NCBI RefSeq assembly: GCF_014200495.1
Contig: NZ_JACHBY010000007.1
Coordinates: 124,001 to 188,000 of the forward strand
Source: Mucilaginibacter geliditolerans
Lineage (GTDB): Bacteria > Bacteroidota > Bacteroidia > Sphingobacteriales > Sphingobacteriaceae
Direction of reading: 5' to 3'
DNA: 64,000 nt
Position numbers and translations under genes: made by a program. Position 1 is the stretch's first letter. The number at the start of each line of letters is the position of its first letter. The notes beneath the pieces were generated by a model. That model worked only from the letters and a program-made list of their open reading frames with translations. It was not told the DNA's origin and made no database searches. This document shows, in pieces, positions 44,935-54,465 of this stretch.

Positions 44935-45189
44935 TTACTGAATTTTTGTTATGTTCCTGTTTTTGATCAGCACCATAAACTCCACCGGGCCGCCTTCTTT
45001 ACCACACCCGAAACATTTAAAGATATTTTTAGCCGGTGCAACCATAAAGGAAGCCGCATTATCCTGATGAAAGGGGCAATTACCCTTTAATACGTTCCTG
45101 CTTTCCTGGAGCAATACATACCCGGATACAATTTTAACAAGGTCGGCGTTAATTTGAACAGAAGAGACGTTGGTATTTATAGAAGACAT
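44935..45189 (-). CDS. orphan CHC2 zinc-finger (DnaG N-terminal-like) protein
   Basis: This 84-residue protein consists only of a CHC2 zinc finger as found at the start of DnaG primase: Cys-Pro-Phe-His (CPFHQDNAASF) and FKCFGCGKEGGPVEFM. The metal ligands are the first Cys, the His and the CxxC pair. No primase (TOPRIM) domain follows; the gene stops 6 bases from the carbamoyltransferase stop, with which it converges. Free-standing CHC2 proteins occur in Bacteroidota, often with mobile elements. A DNA-binding or primase-accessory role is possible, but nothing nearby supports one. Confidence 0.75.
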   Translation of the reverse strand: MSSINTNVSSVQINADLVKIVSGYVLLQESRNVLKGNCPFHQDNAASFMVAPAKNIFKCFGCGKEGGPVEFMVLIKNRNITKIQ

Positions 45190-45518
45190 ATAATGTAAAA
45201 ACAGATTATACGGTTCAAATAGCTAAAAGATATAGTTAAAACGCCATTGTTGAAAATTCAGGGTTATCAACATAGTAAGATTGAAGTTTTGAATGCAATA
45301 GTACTGTTGGATTTTATTTTTTTACCGGTACCGGAGTTTTGCTGTTCAGGCTAACCGTATAAATAATTAATTTCAAATACGAACAATTGGTGTTCGCTTC
45401 CGTTACATTAAGCTTTGTAATAAAAGTATTAATTTATTAAAGATCAAATACTTATTATTTTGGCTTGTGTTTTGGTGTTTCAATTTTTATTAATTAGTTT
45501 ATTTCAAAGCCGGTTATC
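45190..45518. other. divergent AT-rich intergenic region
   Basis: These 329 bases separate the CHC2 protein and the permease gene. They are AT-rich with no open frame of interest, no clear terminator and no exact TAnnTTTG element. They presumably hold both promoters. Confidence 0.4.
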
Positions 45519-47906
45519 ATGTTAAAGAGCTATTTGAAAATTGCCTGGAGGAATTTAAGGAAGAACAAACTATATGCTGTTATAAATATTACGGGTTTAA
45601 CTATAGGCATTGTCAGTTGCCTTTTAATCGGTATCTATATCAGGCATGAATTGAGCTATGACCGTTTCAATGAAAATGCCGATAAAATTGTGCGCGTTAC
45701 CATGGAATTTAATCATGGCGGAGGAACCCAAAAATTTGCCTTCACAGGCACTAAGGTCGGCCCGCAGTTTAAAAGGACATTTCCGGAGATAGCTGATTAC
45801 GTACGACTGTATAAATGGCCAAGGATTGTAGGCTACAATAGCCTGTTATTCAAAGAAAATAATTTTGTTTACGCGGAGCCTTCTTTTTTTAAAATATTCT
45901 CTTTTAAACTAAAAGAAGGCGATATCAATGACGCGTTAAGCTCACCGGATAAGATTGTTATTACTGAAACTATTGCTAAAAAATACTTCAATGATGAGGA
46001 TCCAATCGGGAAGATCCTGAAAGTTGGCGATAAGAATTTCAGGGTTTCTGCTATTGCCGCTGACGCGCCGTCAAATTCTCAGATCAGGTTTGATTTTTTA
46101 GTGCCCTTTAACACGTTGGATCAGGCAAAGAAAGAACAATATTACGGTGCCAATTATACCACTTACCTGTTGCTGAAAGAGAAAGGGCAAATATCATCTT
46201 TACAAACAAAGATAAGTGCCTACATGAAAATTGTGGACAGGGATGAACTTAACCTGACAGGGAGCCAATTTGTACATCTTTATATCGAACCCTTAACAAA
46301 GGTTCACTTATATTCAAACCTGCCGGGTGATGCAGAGCCAAACGGCAGCATTGTTTATATATACATATTAATTGTTGTAGCCATACTGATACTGGTTATT
46401 GCCTGTGTTAATTATGTAAACCTTGCAATTGCCCAATCGGCCGGGCGTGGGGCCGAAATCAGTATCCGGAAGGTTATGGGAGCGGGCAGGCTGCAATTAT
46501 TCACACAATTTATAGGCGAAGCATTAATGGTAGCAACTATAGGGATAGTGTTGGCTATTGGTATCGCTTATATTGCATTGCCCTATTTTAATCAGCTTTC
46601 AGGGATGCAGTTTAACTATGCTGTGTTCTTTAACCCGGTAATCATGATCAGCCTTATGCTTTTAGGTATAATTATCGGTTTGTTTGCCGGGGCATATCCG
46701 GCGCTGCTATTAGCAAATATCAAGTTATCAAAAATACTAAAAGCCGGGTTTTCCTTTACTTCCGGTAAAAGCACCCGCGGGTCGCTGATCGTTTTCCAGT
46801 TTGTTATTTCCATCTTCCTGATCATTACTACAGTGATCATATTACAGCAGTTGTCCTTTATTCGCAATAAAGATATTGGCTATAATAAAAGTAATGTGAT
46901 GGTTGTACCCGTTGGTTATGAAATGATGCCACAGATGGACGGGCTTAAAAAACAGCTGGCTAATATACCGGGGGTTGAGAGCGTAGCAGCTGCAAATAAC
47001 GAACCAGTAAATGTTATGTGGGGAGATGCCATACAAACAGACGATGGTAAAAGCCTTACGGTAAATGCGCTGCCTATGGATGAGGATTTTATAAAAACCA
47101 TGCAGCTGAAAATAATTGCAGGGAGTGATTTTAACCATTCAGATGTTTTGCAGATGGATGATACTACGAATAACCATAAAAACTTCCATTACGCCTTTAT
47201 GCTGAACGAATCGGCTGCTAAAGCCTTAGGATGGACCCCTGAACAGGCCATAGGAAAGAAAATTTCGAAAGATGCGCCGGGTGTGATAAAGGCGGTGGTG
47301 AAAGACTTTAATTTTAAATCCCTTCATACACCCATCAGCCCATTGCTGCTGTTTTTGGATCATAACCAATCTCAGGACCTGTTTGTGCGGATAAATGCTA
47401 ACCAAACTTCAGCTGTTATTCAGGCGGTTCAAAGCCTTTGGAAACAAAGAGTGCAAAATCGCCCGTTTGAATATAAATTCCTGGATGATGATTTCGATGC
47501 GCTCTATCGTACAGAACAGCATACTGCCGGTGTTTTTTCAACCTTTTCGGCTTTAGCCATATTGCTTGCCTGTATGGGGCTGTTTGCCATTACTGCTTTT
47601 TCTGTAGTTCAGCGAACAAAGGAGATTGGCATTAGAAAAGTACTTGGCGCAAATGTATCATCTATTGTTTTACTGGTCTCCAAAGACTTTTTGTTCATGG
47701 TAATCATTGCTATGGCAATTGCTTCACCAATTGCCTGGTATATGTCAGCCAGTTGGCTGCAGGGTTTTGCTTATCGAATACCTATCCACTGGTGGGTATT
47801 TGCCTCAGCCGGCATTATTTCCTTAATGGTCGCGGCAATCACCGTAAGCGTGCAAGCCATTAGGGCCGCATTAGCCAACCCGGTTGATAGTTTGAAAAGC
47901 GAGTAG
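45519..47906 (+). CDS. FtsX/MacB-type ABC transporter permease
   Basis: This 795-residue permease has the Bacteroidota start motif MLKSYLKIAWRNLRKNKLYAVINI with the first helix to about 42. A MacB-like periplasmic domain (about 50-280) is followed by a first FtsX block of helices (about 285-420), a second periplasmic domain and a second FtsX block (about 680-795; RTKEIGIRKVLGANVSSIVLLVSKDF). No ATPase gene is adjacent, usual for this family, whose members work with separately encoded ATPases. It may export peptides or lipoproteins; the substrate is unknown. Confidence 0.9.
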   Translation: MLKSYLKIAWRNLRKNKLYAVINITGLTIGIVSCLLIGIYIRHELSYDRFNENADKIVRVTMEFNHGGGTQKFAFTGTKVGPQFKRTFPEIADYVRLYKWPRIVGYNSLLFKENNFVYAEPSFFKIFSFKLKEGDINDALSSPDKIVITETIAKKYFNDEDPIGKILKVGDKNFRVSAIAADAPSNSQIRFDFLVPFNTLDQAKKEQYYGANYTTYLLLKEKGQISSLQTKISAYMKIVDRDELNLTGSQFVHLYIEPLTKVHLYSNLPGDAEPNGSIVYIYILIVVAILILVIACVNYVNLAIAQSAGRGAEISIRKVMGAGRLQLFTQFIGEALMVATIGIVLAIGIAYIALPYFNQLSGMQFNYAVFFNPVIMISLMLLGIIIGLFAGAYPALLLANIKLSKILKAGFSFTSGKSTRGSLIVFQFVISIFLIITTVIILQQLSFIRNKDIGYNKSNVMVVPVGYEMMPQMDGLKKQLANIPGVESVAAANNEPVNVMWGDAIQTDDGKSLTVNALPMDEDFIKTMQLKIIAGSDFNHSDVLQMDDTTNNHKNFHYAFMLNESAAKALGWTPEQAIGKKISKDAPGVIKAVVKDFNFKSLHTPISPLLLFLDHNQSQDLFVRINANQTSAVIQAVQSLWKQRVQNRPFEYKFLDDDFDALYRTEQHTAGVFSTFSALAILLACMGLFAITAFSVVQRTKEIGIRKVLGANVSSIVLLVSKDFLFMVIIAMAIASPIAWYMSASWLQGFAYRIPIHWWVFASAGIISLMVAAITVSVQAIRAALANPVDSLKSE

Positions 47907-48018
47907 GGGGGCATTTGCTAATAATCAAGGATCTGCCTGAGGCAGTTGAAGCAATGGGAAAATAGGATAAGAATAACGATACTTTATTATAAAGTTTAAT
48001 CTGCTAACTTTATGGTTT

Positions 48019-48330
48019 ATGAACACTAAACCAATTCAGGGAATCTTTGCTGTTATTGACAGTTTTGCAATTAAAAGCAGAAATGAGTTTTATCTAATAG
48101 GTGAAACGTCTGTAGGTGAGATTAAGTCCACATGGTTCATCAATATTCCATTAAATAAATCTTTGAGTATCCCTATCAGAATCAAATCTATTGAAGATAT
48201 TGACTTTACAAATGAGAGGGACCGGTACAAATTAATTATTGTAGACAGCGACCCGCAATCCACAGAGCTACTACTTGGATTAAACATCGGAAGTGAATCA
48301 GCTAATATAACTATTGAAGGTGAAGACTAA
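48019..48330 (+). CDS. hypothetical protein, beta-rich
   Basis: This 103-residue protein has no signal or membrane segment. The sequence alternates short hydrophobic strands (GIFAVIDSFAIKSRNEFYLIGETSVGEI) and hydrophilic turns. The opening faintly resembles the beta-barrel domain 2 of EF-Tu-type GTPases, but I would not assign the family on that. The next gene starts 11 bases later, so the two may be co-transcribed. Confidence 0.55.
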   Translation: MNTKPIQGIFAVIDSFAIKSRNEFYLIGETSVGEIKSTWFINIPLNKSLSIPIRIKSIEDIDFTNERDRYKLIIVDSDPQSTELLLGLNIGSESANITIEGED

Positions 48331-48341
48331 AAAACTACATA

Positions 48342-48827
48342 ATGAAAAAAGCTATCCCTTTATTATGTGTATTTCTTCTCATTGCAAAAATCATTTGCGC
48401 ACAAACAAATAAATCAGAAGACATCAGGCTTCGTGTACTGCACTTTAACAATATAGGAAAAGCATATAGATTTAGTACGGAAGATAGTACCCTAACTTAT
48501 TTAAGATTTCTTGGTAGCGTTCACACTGTTGGAGGAAAAAGTTATAAAATACTTACGTCCATTTGGATTTGGGGCTTATCGCACAGAGCAACCAGTAGGA
48601 TTTTAGTATATACGAGTAACAATGGGTATGTTGGAAACTACTATTTAACAACAACCGGCGATGTTCCTGATTATATTAAAAACAACAAATTGGTATTTCT
48701 TAATAAAGGGCACGATTGTGACGCTCGATTGATTACTTATCTTGATTTTGACAACGGTATACCCAAGCAATTTTTTCGTAAGTGCAAAGATAGTAGTGGA
48801 GATATTTATGCTTTTTCTACAGATTAA
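48342..48827 (+). CDS. secreted hypothetical protein
   Basis: This 161-residue protein has a clear signal peptide (MKKAIPLLCVFLLIAKIICAQ). The mature part is beta-rich with aromatic residues (ILTSIWIWGLSHRATSRILVY, GYVGNYYLTT) and two cysteines (CDARL, KCKDSSG). No family is recognised. It lies 11 bases after the preceding small gene and converges with the SDR gene at 48871. Confidence 0.55.
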   Translation: MKKAIPLLCVFLLIAKIICAQTNKSEDIRLRVLHFNNIGKAYRFSTEDSTLTYLRFLGSVHTVGGKSYKILTSIWIWGLSHRATSRILVYTSNNGYVGNYYLTTTGDVPDYIKNNKLVFLNKGHDCDARLITYLDFDNGIPKQFFRKCKDSSGDIYAFSTD

Positions 48828-48870
48828 TTTTCTCCATAACCACCGCCCAATGCTGCCCCCGACGACAAAC

Positions 48871-49647
48871 TTAACGGATGGCCCTATATCCTAATTCTGC
48901 ACCGCCACTAACAGGCAAAATGGTTCCTGTGATGAAACGCGCCTTATCTGAAAGTAGGAAGACACACGCATCAGCAATCACGTCACCATCCGGGCAATAA
49001 CCTAAGGGGTGAATATCATCTAAATATTTTTCTATAGATGATGGATCAGGCTGTTCCTCTTTCCAATTGCGTAATGTGGTAGTCCATACGCCGGCCGGCG
49101 ATACTGCATTTACCCGTATTTTATAGGGGGCATAATCCAATGCCATAGATTTGGTTAAGGCATTCATAGCGCCCTTTGTAGCGGTATAGGCGGCATGATT
49201 TTCCTGCCCGATCTCGCCCACAAGGCTGCTGGTATTTAAAATACATCCTTTAGACTTCTTGAGTTCTTCAAAGCCAAAACGGGTAGTAAACAGCACACTT
49301 TTTAAATTTACATCCATCAGGCGTTGCCATTCTATATCGCTTGTTTCATGCAGCGGTTTAGATGGCATAGCAATACCAGCGTTGTTATGTATGGCATCAA
49401 TTTTTCCATATTTTTCTATTGTTTGGCCAATAGCTCTTTCTACATCTGATGAATTGGATACGTCGCATGTAATGCCATGATGTTTCTTCCCTAACTGTGT
49501 TGCCACTTCTTCAGCCGATATATGGGATGATGCGGTAGCTGCAATAACTACATTTGCACCTTCCGCGGCATAAGCTTTTGCACACGCCAGCCCAATCCCC
49601 ATTGAGCCTCCGGTTAAGAAAATAACCTTGTCAGATAATATTTGCAT
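48871..49647 (-). CDS. short-chain dehydrogenase of the L-fucose operon
   Basis: This 258-residue classical SDR has the NAD-binding TGGSMGIG at 12-19, NNAG at 88-91 and the catalytic Ser140/Ser141, Tyr154 and Lys158 (YTATK). As last gene of the fucosidase/fuconate-dehydratase operon it probably acts either as L-fucose dehydrogenase (fucose to fuconolactone) or as 2-keto-3-deoxy-L-fuconate dehydrogenase. Both steps are performed by SDRs in known non-phosphorylating fucose pathways, and sequence alone does not decide. It starts 35 bases after the mutarotase stop. Confidence 0.85.
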   Translation of the reverse strand: MQILSDKVIFLTGGSMGIGLACAKAYAAEGANVVIAATASSHISAEEVATQLGKKHHGITCDVSNSSDVERAIGQTIEKYGKIDAIHNNAGIAMPSKPLHETSDIEWQRLMDVNLKSVLFTTRFGFEELKKSKGCILNTSSLVGEIGQENHAAYTATKGAMNALTKSMALDYAPYKIRVNAVSPAGVWTTTLRNWKEEQPDPSSIEKYLDDIHPLGYCPDGDVIADACVFLLSDKARFITGTILPVSGGAELGYRAIR

Positions 49648-49682
49648 ATACTGTTTTTTCTATGATCGTTTTAATAAGGTCT

Positions 49683-50099
49683 TTAATCAGTATGGAAAAC
49701 CTCTTCCATGTTTGTCCATATCTTCTTTTTAGCGGCAGCTTCAGGTAATGGCTGCTGGCAAGGGTCAGTTTCTTTCCACCAGCGTTGGGTAATTGTATCA
49801 TCCGCCATTTTTTTCATATCAGCTGCAAAGTCGGATCCCACATATTCAAAGTAGCTAAACAGATAATAATTGTTCTGTATTTTTTGCAGGTAGATGGAGT
49901 AGTTCTGAATATTGCATTCCTTTATTTTTTTCAATACACCAGGCCAGGCATTGGCATGCAGCTTTTTATAATAAGCCAGTTTCTCCGGTTTTAACCCAGT
50001 TATTGAACCAAATCGCATTATATGCAATGGTTTATTGTTTTGTTTACATGAAGCAAATAAGATGCTTGCCAGTAATATAACAGTAATGTATTTTTTCAT
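49683..50099 (-). CDS. lipoprotein L-rhamnose/L-fucose mutarotase-like protein
   Basis: This 138-residue protein belongs to the L-rhamnose mutarotase (RhaM-like) dimeric alpha/beta barrel family, which interconverts sugar anomers. HANAWPGVLKKIKECNIQNYSIYL and YLFSYFEYVGSDFAADM match the family core, with RWWKETDPCQQPLP near the end. Unusually it has a lipoprotein signal (ILFASC, Cys18), placing it in the periplasm or outer membrane, whereas RhaM is usually cytoplasmic. It sits 9 bases after the symporter gene, suggesting it tunes the anomer offered to the transporter. Confidence 0.8.
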   Translation of the reverse strand: MKKYITVILLASILFASCKQNNKPLHIMRFGSITGLKPEKLAYYKKLHANAWPGVLKKIKECNIQNYSIYLQKIQNNYYLFSYFEYVGSDFAADMKKMADDTITQRWWKETDPCQQPLPEAAAKKKIWTNMEEVFHTD

Positions 50100-50108
50100 T
50101 TTATTTAA

Positions 50109-51752
50109 TTATCTGAATAAATAATACAATACACCTATTACCAGCAGCAACAGGGCCGATAATACTTTATAATTGCCAATGCCTTTCCATGCTATGCCAT
50201 GCAGCGGTTCCCAGGGAGATTTCCAATAGAGCTGCGAGCTTTCTGTAGTGTGCTGTACCGGGTAACGGTACGAAAAAAAGACCTGTACCACCACGCATAC
50301 GCAAAACAGATAAAAGGCCATCATCATAAAAGGAATATGGCCAATGATTGTATCGGGATATAATTTACCGATGGCAAATACTACTACCCCCAATACAGAA
50401 CCAATCCATAATGTAAGCTTTGCTGACATAGCCGATGCACCCTTCCAAAATATGCCGAGCAGAAAAACGCAGGTGATAGGAGGAGAAATATGAGCGATAA
50501 TGTCATTAATCCCGCTAAATATACTTTCATATCTATTTAATAAAGGCAGCAAAGCGAGAGAGAATATCAATGCAATACCTGCCGATATTTTTCCGGCCAA
50601 TACCAATTGTTTATCAGAAGCAAGGGGCCGGTATCGTTGGTACATATCGTAACTTATCATAGTAGAAATAGAATTTAATGCGCCGGAAACCTGGCTCATC
50701 AGCCCTGATAAAAGGGCTGCCACCAAAACACCAATTAGCCCTGATGGTAAAAGTTGAGTGATCATTAATGTGTAAATACCTTTTGAATTTACCTCACCCT
50801 TGTCATTCATGCCCAAACTGCTGATATTCAGGTGTCCGGATTGTGCCAATGTGTAAGCAAACAAACCGGGTAATACAAAAATGAACACCGGCAGAATTTT
50901 GATAAACCCACAAAACAAAGGCCCTATTCTTGCATTGTTTTCATCTTTTGCGCCAAGTACCCGCTGTACAATAGTTTGATCTGCACACCAATACCAGATA
51001 CCCAGAACAGGATAGCCTAAGAATACTGCATACCAGGGCATTCCACTACTGTCGCCATGTGGGCGCAGCATGGAAAGCTTATTTGTTTCATGGTGACTTT
51101 TTAATACATCAACCATGGGTTCCCAGCCGCCCATCCTGTGAAATGCGGCATAGGTTATGATTATTGCACCTGAAAGTAATACTATGGTTTGAATAGACTC
51201 TGTGACAACCACCGCTTTCAACCCGCCAACAATGGTATATATAGCCGTTATGATGCAAATTACAATCACACTAACGTACATATTAAGGCCAAATAAGGTT
51301 TTCAATACAATACCTCCCGCCAGCATAGAAAAAGCAATGTGGATGATAATCGCAGAAATAACAGATACTATTGCCAGCCAGTCGCGGCTTGCCCGGTCGT
51401 AGCGCTTTTCCAAAAAATCAGGCAGCGTAGCTACACCTGATTTTATATAAAATGGAACAAAGAACAACGCCAGCAAAATAAGCGTAAAGGCGGCCATCCA
51501 TTCAAAATTCCCATTAAGCAAACCGCTGTCGAACCCACTTTGTGCAAGGCTTACCAAATGTACTGTAGAAATATTAGTAGCAAAAAGTGCCAAACCAATA
51601 GCGGGCCATTTTAAAGTTTTCCCTGCCAAAAAATATTCACCCGCGGCATTTGCTTTGCTTTTACGGCGATGACGGATACCTGCCCATAACCCTATAGCCA
51701 AAATACCCAGGATATATATAATACTAATACTTAAGTCGAGGGATTTTAACAT
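50109..51752 (-). CDS. sodium:solute symporter (SSS/SLC5 family), likely L-fucose uptake
   Basis: This 547-residue protein has about 14 membrane helices. SSS-family landmarks include EYFLAGKTLKWPAIGLALFATNISTVH near the start, DFLEKRYDRASRDWL, YTIVGGLKAVVVTESIQ and WYWCADQTIVQRVLGAKD (residues 255-275), which is typical of the SGLT-like sugar branch. Sodium-driven import of L-fucose into the cytoplasm is inferred from its neighbours. It is fourth in line from the fucosidase end, with 39 bases before it and 9 after. Confidence 0.9.
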   Translation of the reverse strand: MLKSLDLSISIIYILGILAIGLWAGIRHRRKSKANAAGEYFLAGKTLKWPAIGLALFATNISTVHLVSLAQSGFDSGLLNGNFEWMAAFTLILLALFFVPFYIKSGVATLPDFLEKRYDRASRDWLAIVSVISAIIIHIAFSMLAGGIVLKTLFGLNMYVSVIVICIITAIYTIVGGLKAVVVTESIQTIVLLSGAIIITYAAFHRMGGWEPMVDVLKSHHETNKLSMLRPHGDSSGMPWYAVFLGYPVLGIWYWCADQTIVQRVLGAKDENNARIGPLFCGFIKILPVFIFVLPGLFAYTLAQSGHLNISSLGMNDKGEVNSKGIYTLMITQLLPSGLIGVLVAALLSGLMSQVSGALNSISTMISYDMYQRYRPLASDKQLVLAGKISAGIALIFSLALLPLLNRYESIFSGINDIIAHISPPITCVFLLGIFWKGASAMSAKLTLWIGSVLGVVVFAIGKLYPDTIIGHIPFMMMAFYLFCVCVVVQVFFSYRYPVQHTTESSQLYWKSPWEPLHGIAWKGIGNYKVLSALLLLVIGVLYYLFR

Positions 51753-51791
51753 GCTGTTTTATTTTTTTGTTTATTTCAGTTAAGGGGGAAC

Positions 51792-53024
51792 TTATTTTAT
51801 GCTGATTTTAAAATCGCAGCTACTTCCTGGCTCCAATGGCGTTTTATAAACACCGTTCTCTATTTTAACCGGATGTAAGAAATGCTTTTGTAAATGAGGA
51901 ATATGCTCTAAAAACAAAGCTTCGTGCCCCATGCTGATATGATTGAATAGTACCAGGTGCTGGTGCAGCTGGCCCATATCACCCACATGGGGTACTACAG
52001 GTATATTGTATTTACGGCAAAGCAGGCTAATGGTAATAAACTCGCTTACGCCTCCCACTCTTACCGCATCAACCTGGATAAAACCCGCTGATGCTGTTTG
52101 CAGATAATTTTTGAATACGATACGATTGGGTACATGCTCACCCAATGCCAGCTTTGTGGGTGCAATGGCATCGGCCAATGTTTTGTGTGCCAGTACATCA
52201 TCGGGATGGGTCGGCTCTTCAATCCAATATGGATTCATGCTTTGTAACTCCTTGCATATTTTAAGCGCTTGCGGTAGCGTCCACTGCTGGTTGGCATCCA
52301 GCATCACTTTTATGTTATCCCCGGCTACTTCGCGTACAATATGCGAGCGGCGGATATCTCTTTCAGGATCAGTGCTGCCTACTTTCAGCTTCATCGCGGT
52401 AAATCCTTCCGCTACTGCCTTATGGCAATTTTCGCGCACTTTTTCATCTGAATAATTAAACCAACCAATGGAGGTATCGTACCCGGGATAACCCGAATCT
52501 ATAATTTGCTGCCGTTGGGCTTTACCCGCCTGGTTATTCTTCAGTAACTGTAATGCCTGTTCGTGGGTAAGCTCATCTTCGAGATAAGACAGATCAAGGG
52601 TATTGATGATTTCTTCGGGCGAGAGATCGGTTAATAATTTCCATAATGGCACGCCTCTTTTTTTCGCCCATAGGTCGTAACAAGCATTGGTAACTGAAGC
52701 AAGCGCCAAATGAACTACACCCTTATGTGGCCCGAGCCAACGAAACTGCTGCTCATTGGAAAGCTGATTGAATACAGCCCCGAAATTCGACATGAGTTCT
52801 TCAATATCTTTTCCTTTCAGTTGCTCAGCATAAAATTGAGCCGCCTTGCATACCAGGTCATTCCCTTCGCCTAATGTAAAGGCAAAACCTGTCCCTATAA
52901 GGCCGCTATCATCAATCAAATTGGTTACCGCGTAAGAATATATGGGGTCTCTGTGAATAGCATCGCTGCCAGCTCCTTTGGCAAGCGGAAATCTTCTATC
53001 GCTTATTTGGATATTTTTAATCAT
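51792..53024 (-). CDS. L-fuconate dehydratase (enolase superfamily)
   Basis: This 410-residue mandelate-racemase-like enzyme removes water from L-fuconate to give 2-keto-3-deoxy-L-fuconate. The base pair Lys212-x-Lys214 is in TAMKLKVGS. Metal ligands are Asp243 (MLDANQQW), the Glu269/Glu270 region (WIEEPTHPDD) and Glu296 (LGEHVPN); the second base is His346 (VVPHVGDMGQ). The N-terminal capping domain with SDAIHRDPIYS is typical of fuconate dehydratases. It lies 19 bases after the fucosidase gene. Confidence 0.9.
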   Translation of the reverse strand: MIKNIQISDRRFPLAKGAGSDAIHRDPIYSYAVTNLIDDSGLIGTGFAFTLGEGNDLVCKAAQFYAEQLKGKDIEELMSNFGAVFNQLSNEQQFRWLGPHKGVVHLALASVTNACYDLWAKKRGVPLWKLLTDLSPEEIINTLDLSYLEDELTHEQALQLLKNNQAGKAQRQQIIDSGYPGYDTSIGWFNYSDEKVRENCHKAVAEGFTAMKLKVGSTDPERDIRRSHIVREVAGDNIKVMLDANQQWTLPQALKICKELQSMNPYWIEEPTHPDDVLAHKTLADAIAPTKLALGEHVPNRIVFKNYLQTASAGFIQVDAVRVGGVSEFITISLLCRKYNIPVVPHVGDMGQLHQHLVLFNHISMGHEALFLEHIPHLQKHFLHPVKIENGVYKTPLEPGSSCDFKISIK

Positions 53025-53043
53025 TGTTAGCTCTTTATTTATA

Positions 53044-54354
53044 TTAAGAAACTACAGGTATAATTTCCGCGTTAGTAGTCAATTCCAATACAATTACTGA
53101 ATCATTGCTATCGGGAAGCTGTTCAGGTAATTGAAGTGTAATGGCTCCGCCGGCACCCTGACTGTAATTTATTTTGCCTCCTTTCAGCAAATAAGCCTGC
53201 TTAACCTTTACATTCGGCAATACCGGCAGCGTTAAAGTATTAGCCGTTTTTTCAAAAACATGCACATATAGCTTATCACCTTTACGGGTTGCAGCAAAAA
53301 TCTCATTTGGCTTAAATGGTCCGCCTTTAGTTCCATATATGCTTTCTCCGTATGTTTTCAGCCATTCGCCCATTTCTTTCAGTCTTTCCACCTGGCGTGC
53401 TTCCATCCGTCCATCAGGCATAGGCCCTACATTGAAAAGCAGATTCCCATTTCCCCCGGCTGTTTTAGCCAAAGTTTGTATGCATTCCTTCAAGGTTTTC
53501 ATTTTATCATTTGGTTTCCAGGCCCATTGATTGCAGATGGTCATACAAGTTTCCCAGGGAGTATTCATGTTAAGTTCACCAATTTTTTGTTCAGGTGTTG
53601 CAAAGTCGCCAATCATTTCCGCTGTTAGTTTTAGATGGGCGTCATTTGCTCCAAGCCTGTTGTTGATAATAACATTAGGATCTAGTTTTTTCAAAAACGT
53701 GTAAATACCGGCTGCATACTCGTTTTTCCAGGGGCTTTCCCAGTTACCATCAAACCATAGCATATAAGGGTGATAGCTGGTTACCAATTCCTGTAATTCT
53801 TTTTTCATGGTAATTACAAACTTATCCATATTGGCATTCGTGTCTGCTTTTGAACCGGACATATGAATAGGGTAGTCAGGATCATGCCAATCCAGCACCG
53901 TAAAATAAATACAAAACTTAACGTCATACTTTTTACAGGCACGGGCAAGCTCGCCAACAATGTCTTTTTTATAAGGAGAGTTCATGATATTGTAGTTTGA
54001 AACCTTTGTGGGCCACAAACAAAATCCATCATGATGCTTGGCTGTGATGGTAAGGTATTTCATGCCGGCATCTTTGGCGGTTTTTACCCATGCATCTGCG
54101 TTAAATAAAACCGGATTAAACTCTTTGTAAAGCGTGTCATATTCTTGAGTTGGCACGGCATTTCCTCTGCTCCAGCCTATCTCTGTACCACGTAATGTTA
54201 CTGGCCCCCAATGGATGAACATTCCAAATCGCTGATCCATAAAATTATCCATCACGACCCGGGATGTTTTTATGGAGGGATCTATAGATCTGGACTGTGC
54301 CCTTAAATTACCGAACGGTAATAAAAGGATAAAAGCGCAAAAAAGGTATTTCAT
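53044..54354 (-). CDS. secreted alpha-L-fucosidase (GH29)
   Basis: This 436-residue glycosidase starts with a signal peptide (to about LRAQ, residue 20). GH29 landmarks are FGMFIHWGP (43-51), YLTITAKHHDGFCLWP (100-115), the nucleophile Asp202 in MLWFDGNW, and the NGNLLFNVGPMPDG loop. It liberates L-fucose from the non-reducing ends of glycans in the periplasm. It is the first gene of the five-gene catabolic operon and divergent from the AraC regulator at 54466, which probably senses fucose or a metabolite. Confidence 0.93.
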   Translation of the reverse strand: MKYLFCAFILLLPFGNLRAQSRSIDPSIKTSRVVMDNFMDQRFGMFIHWGPVTLRGTEIGWSRGNAVPTQEYDTLYKEFNPVLFNADAWVKTAKDAGMKYLTITAKHHDGFCLWPTKVSNYNIMNSPYKKDIVGELARACKKYDVKFCIYFTVLDWHDPDYPIHMSGSKADTNANMDKFVITMKKELQELVTSYHPYMLWFDGNWESPWKNEYAAGIYTFLKKLDPNVIINNRLGANDAHLKLTAEMIGDFATPEQKIGELNMNTPWETCMTICNQWAWKPNDKMKTLKECIQTLAKTAGGNGNLLFNVGPMPDGRMEARQVERLKEMGEWLKTYGESIYGTKGGPFKPNEIFAATRKGDKLYVHVFEKTANTLTLPVLPNVKVKQAYLLKGGKINYSQGAGGAITLQLPEQLPDSNDSVIVLELTTNAEIIPVVS

Positions 54355-54465
54355 AATTTATGGTTTATTGGATAATCTAAATTAGAAGCTTATCAGGTAG
54401 CCTACAATGAATTATGTTTGTATTTTGATGGATTATTCTATTGTATTTTTTACTAATTTTATAAT

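Noticed and set aside
47933..47945. CTGCC-tga-GGCAG hairpin after the FtsX-like permease
   Set aside because: A five-base stem without a T-run is too weak to call a terminator.
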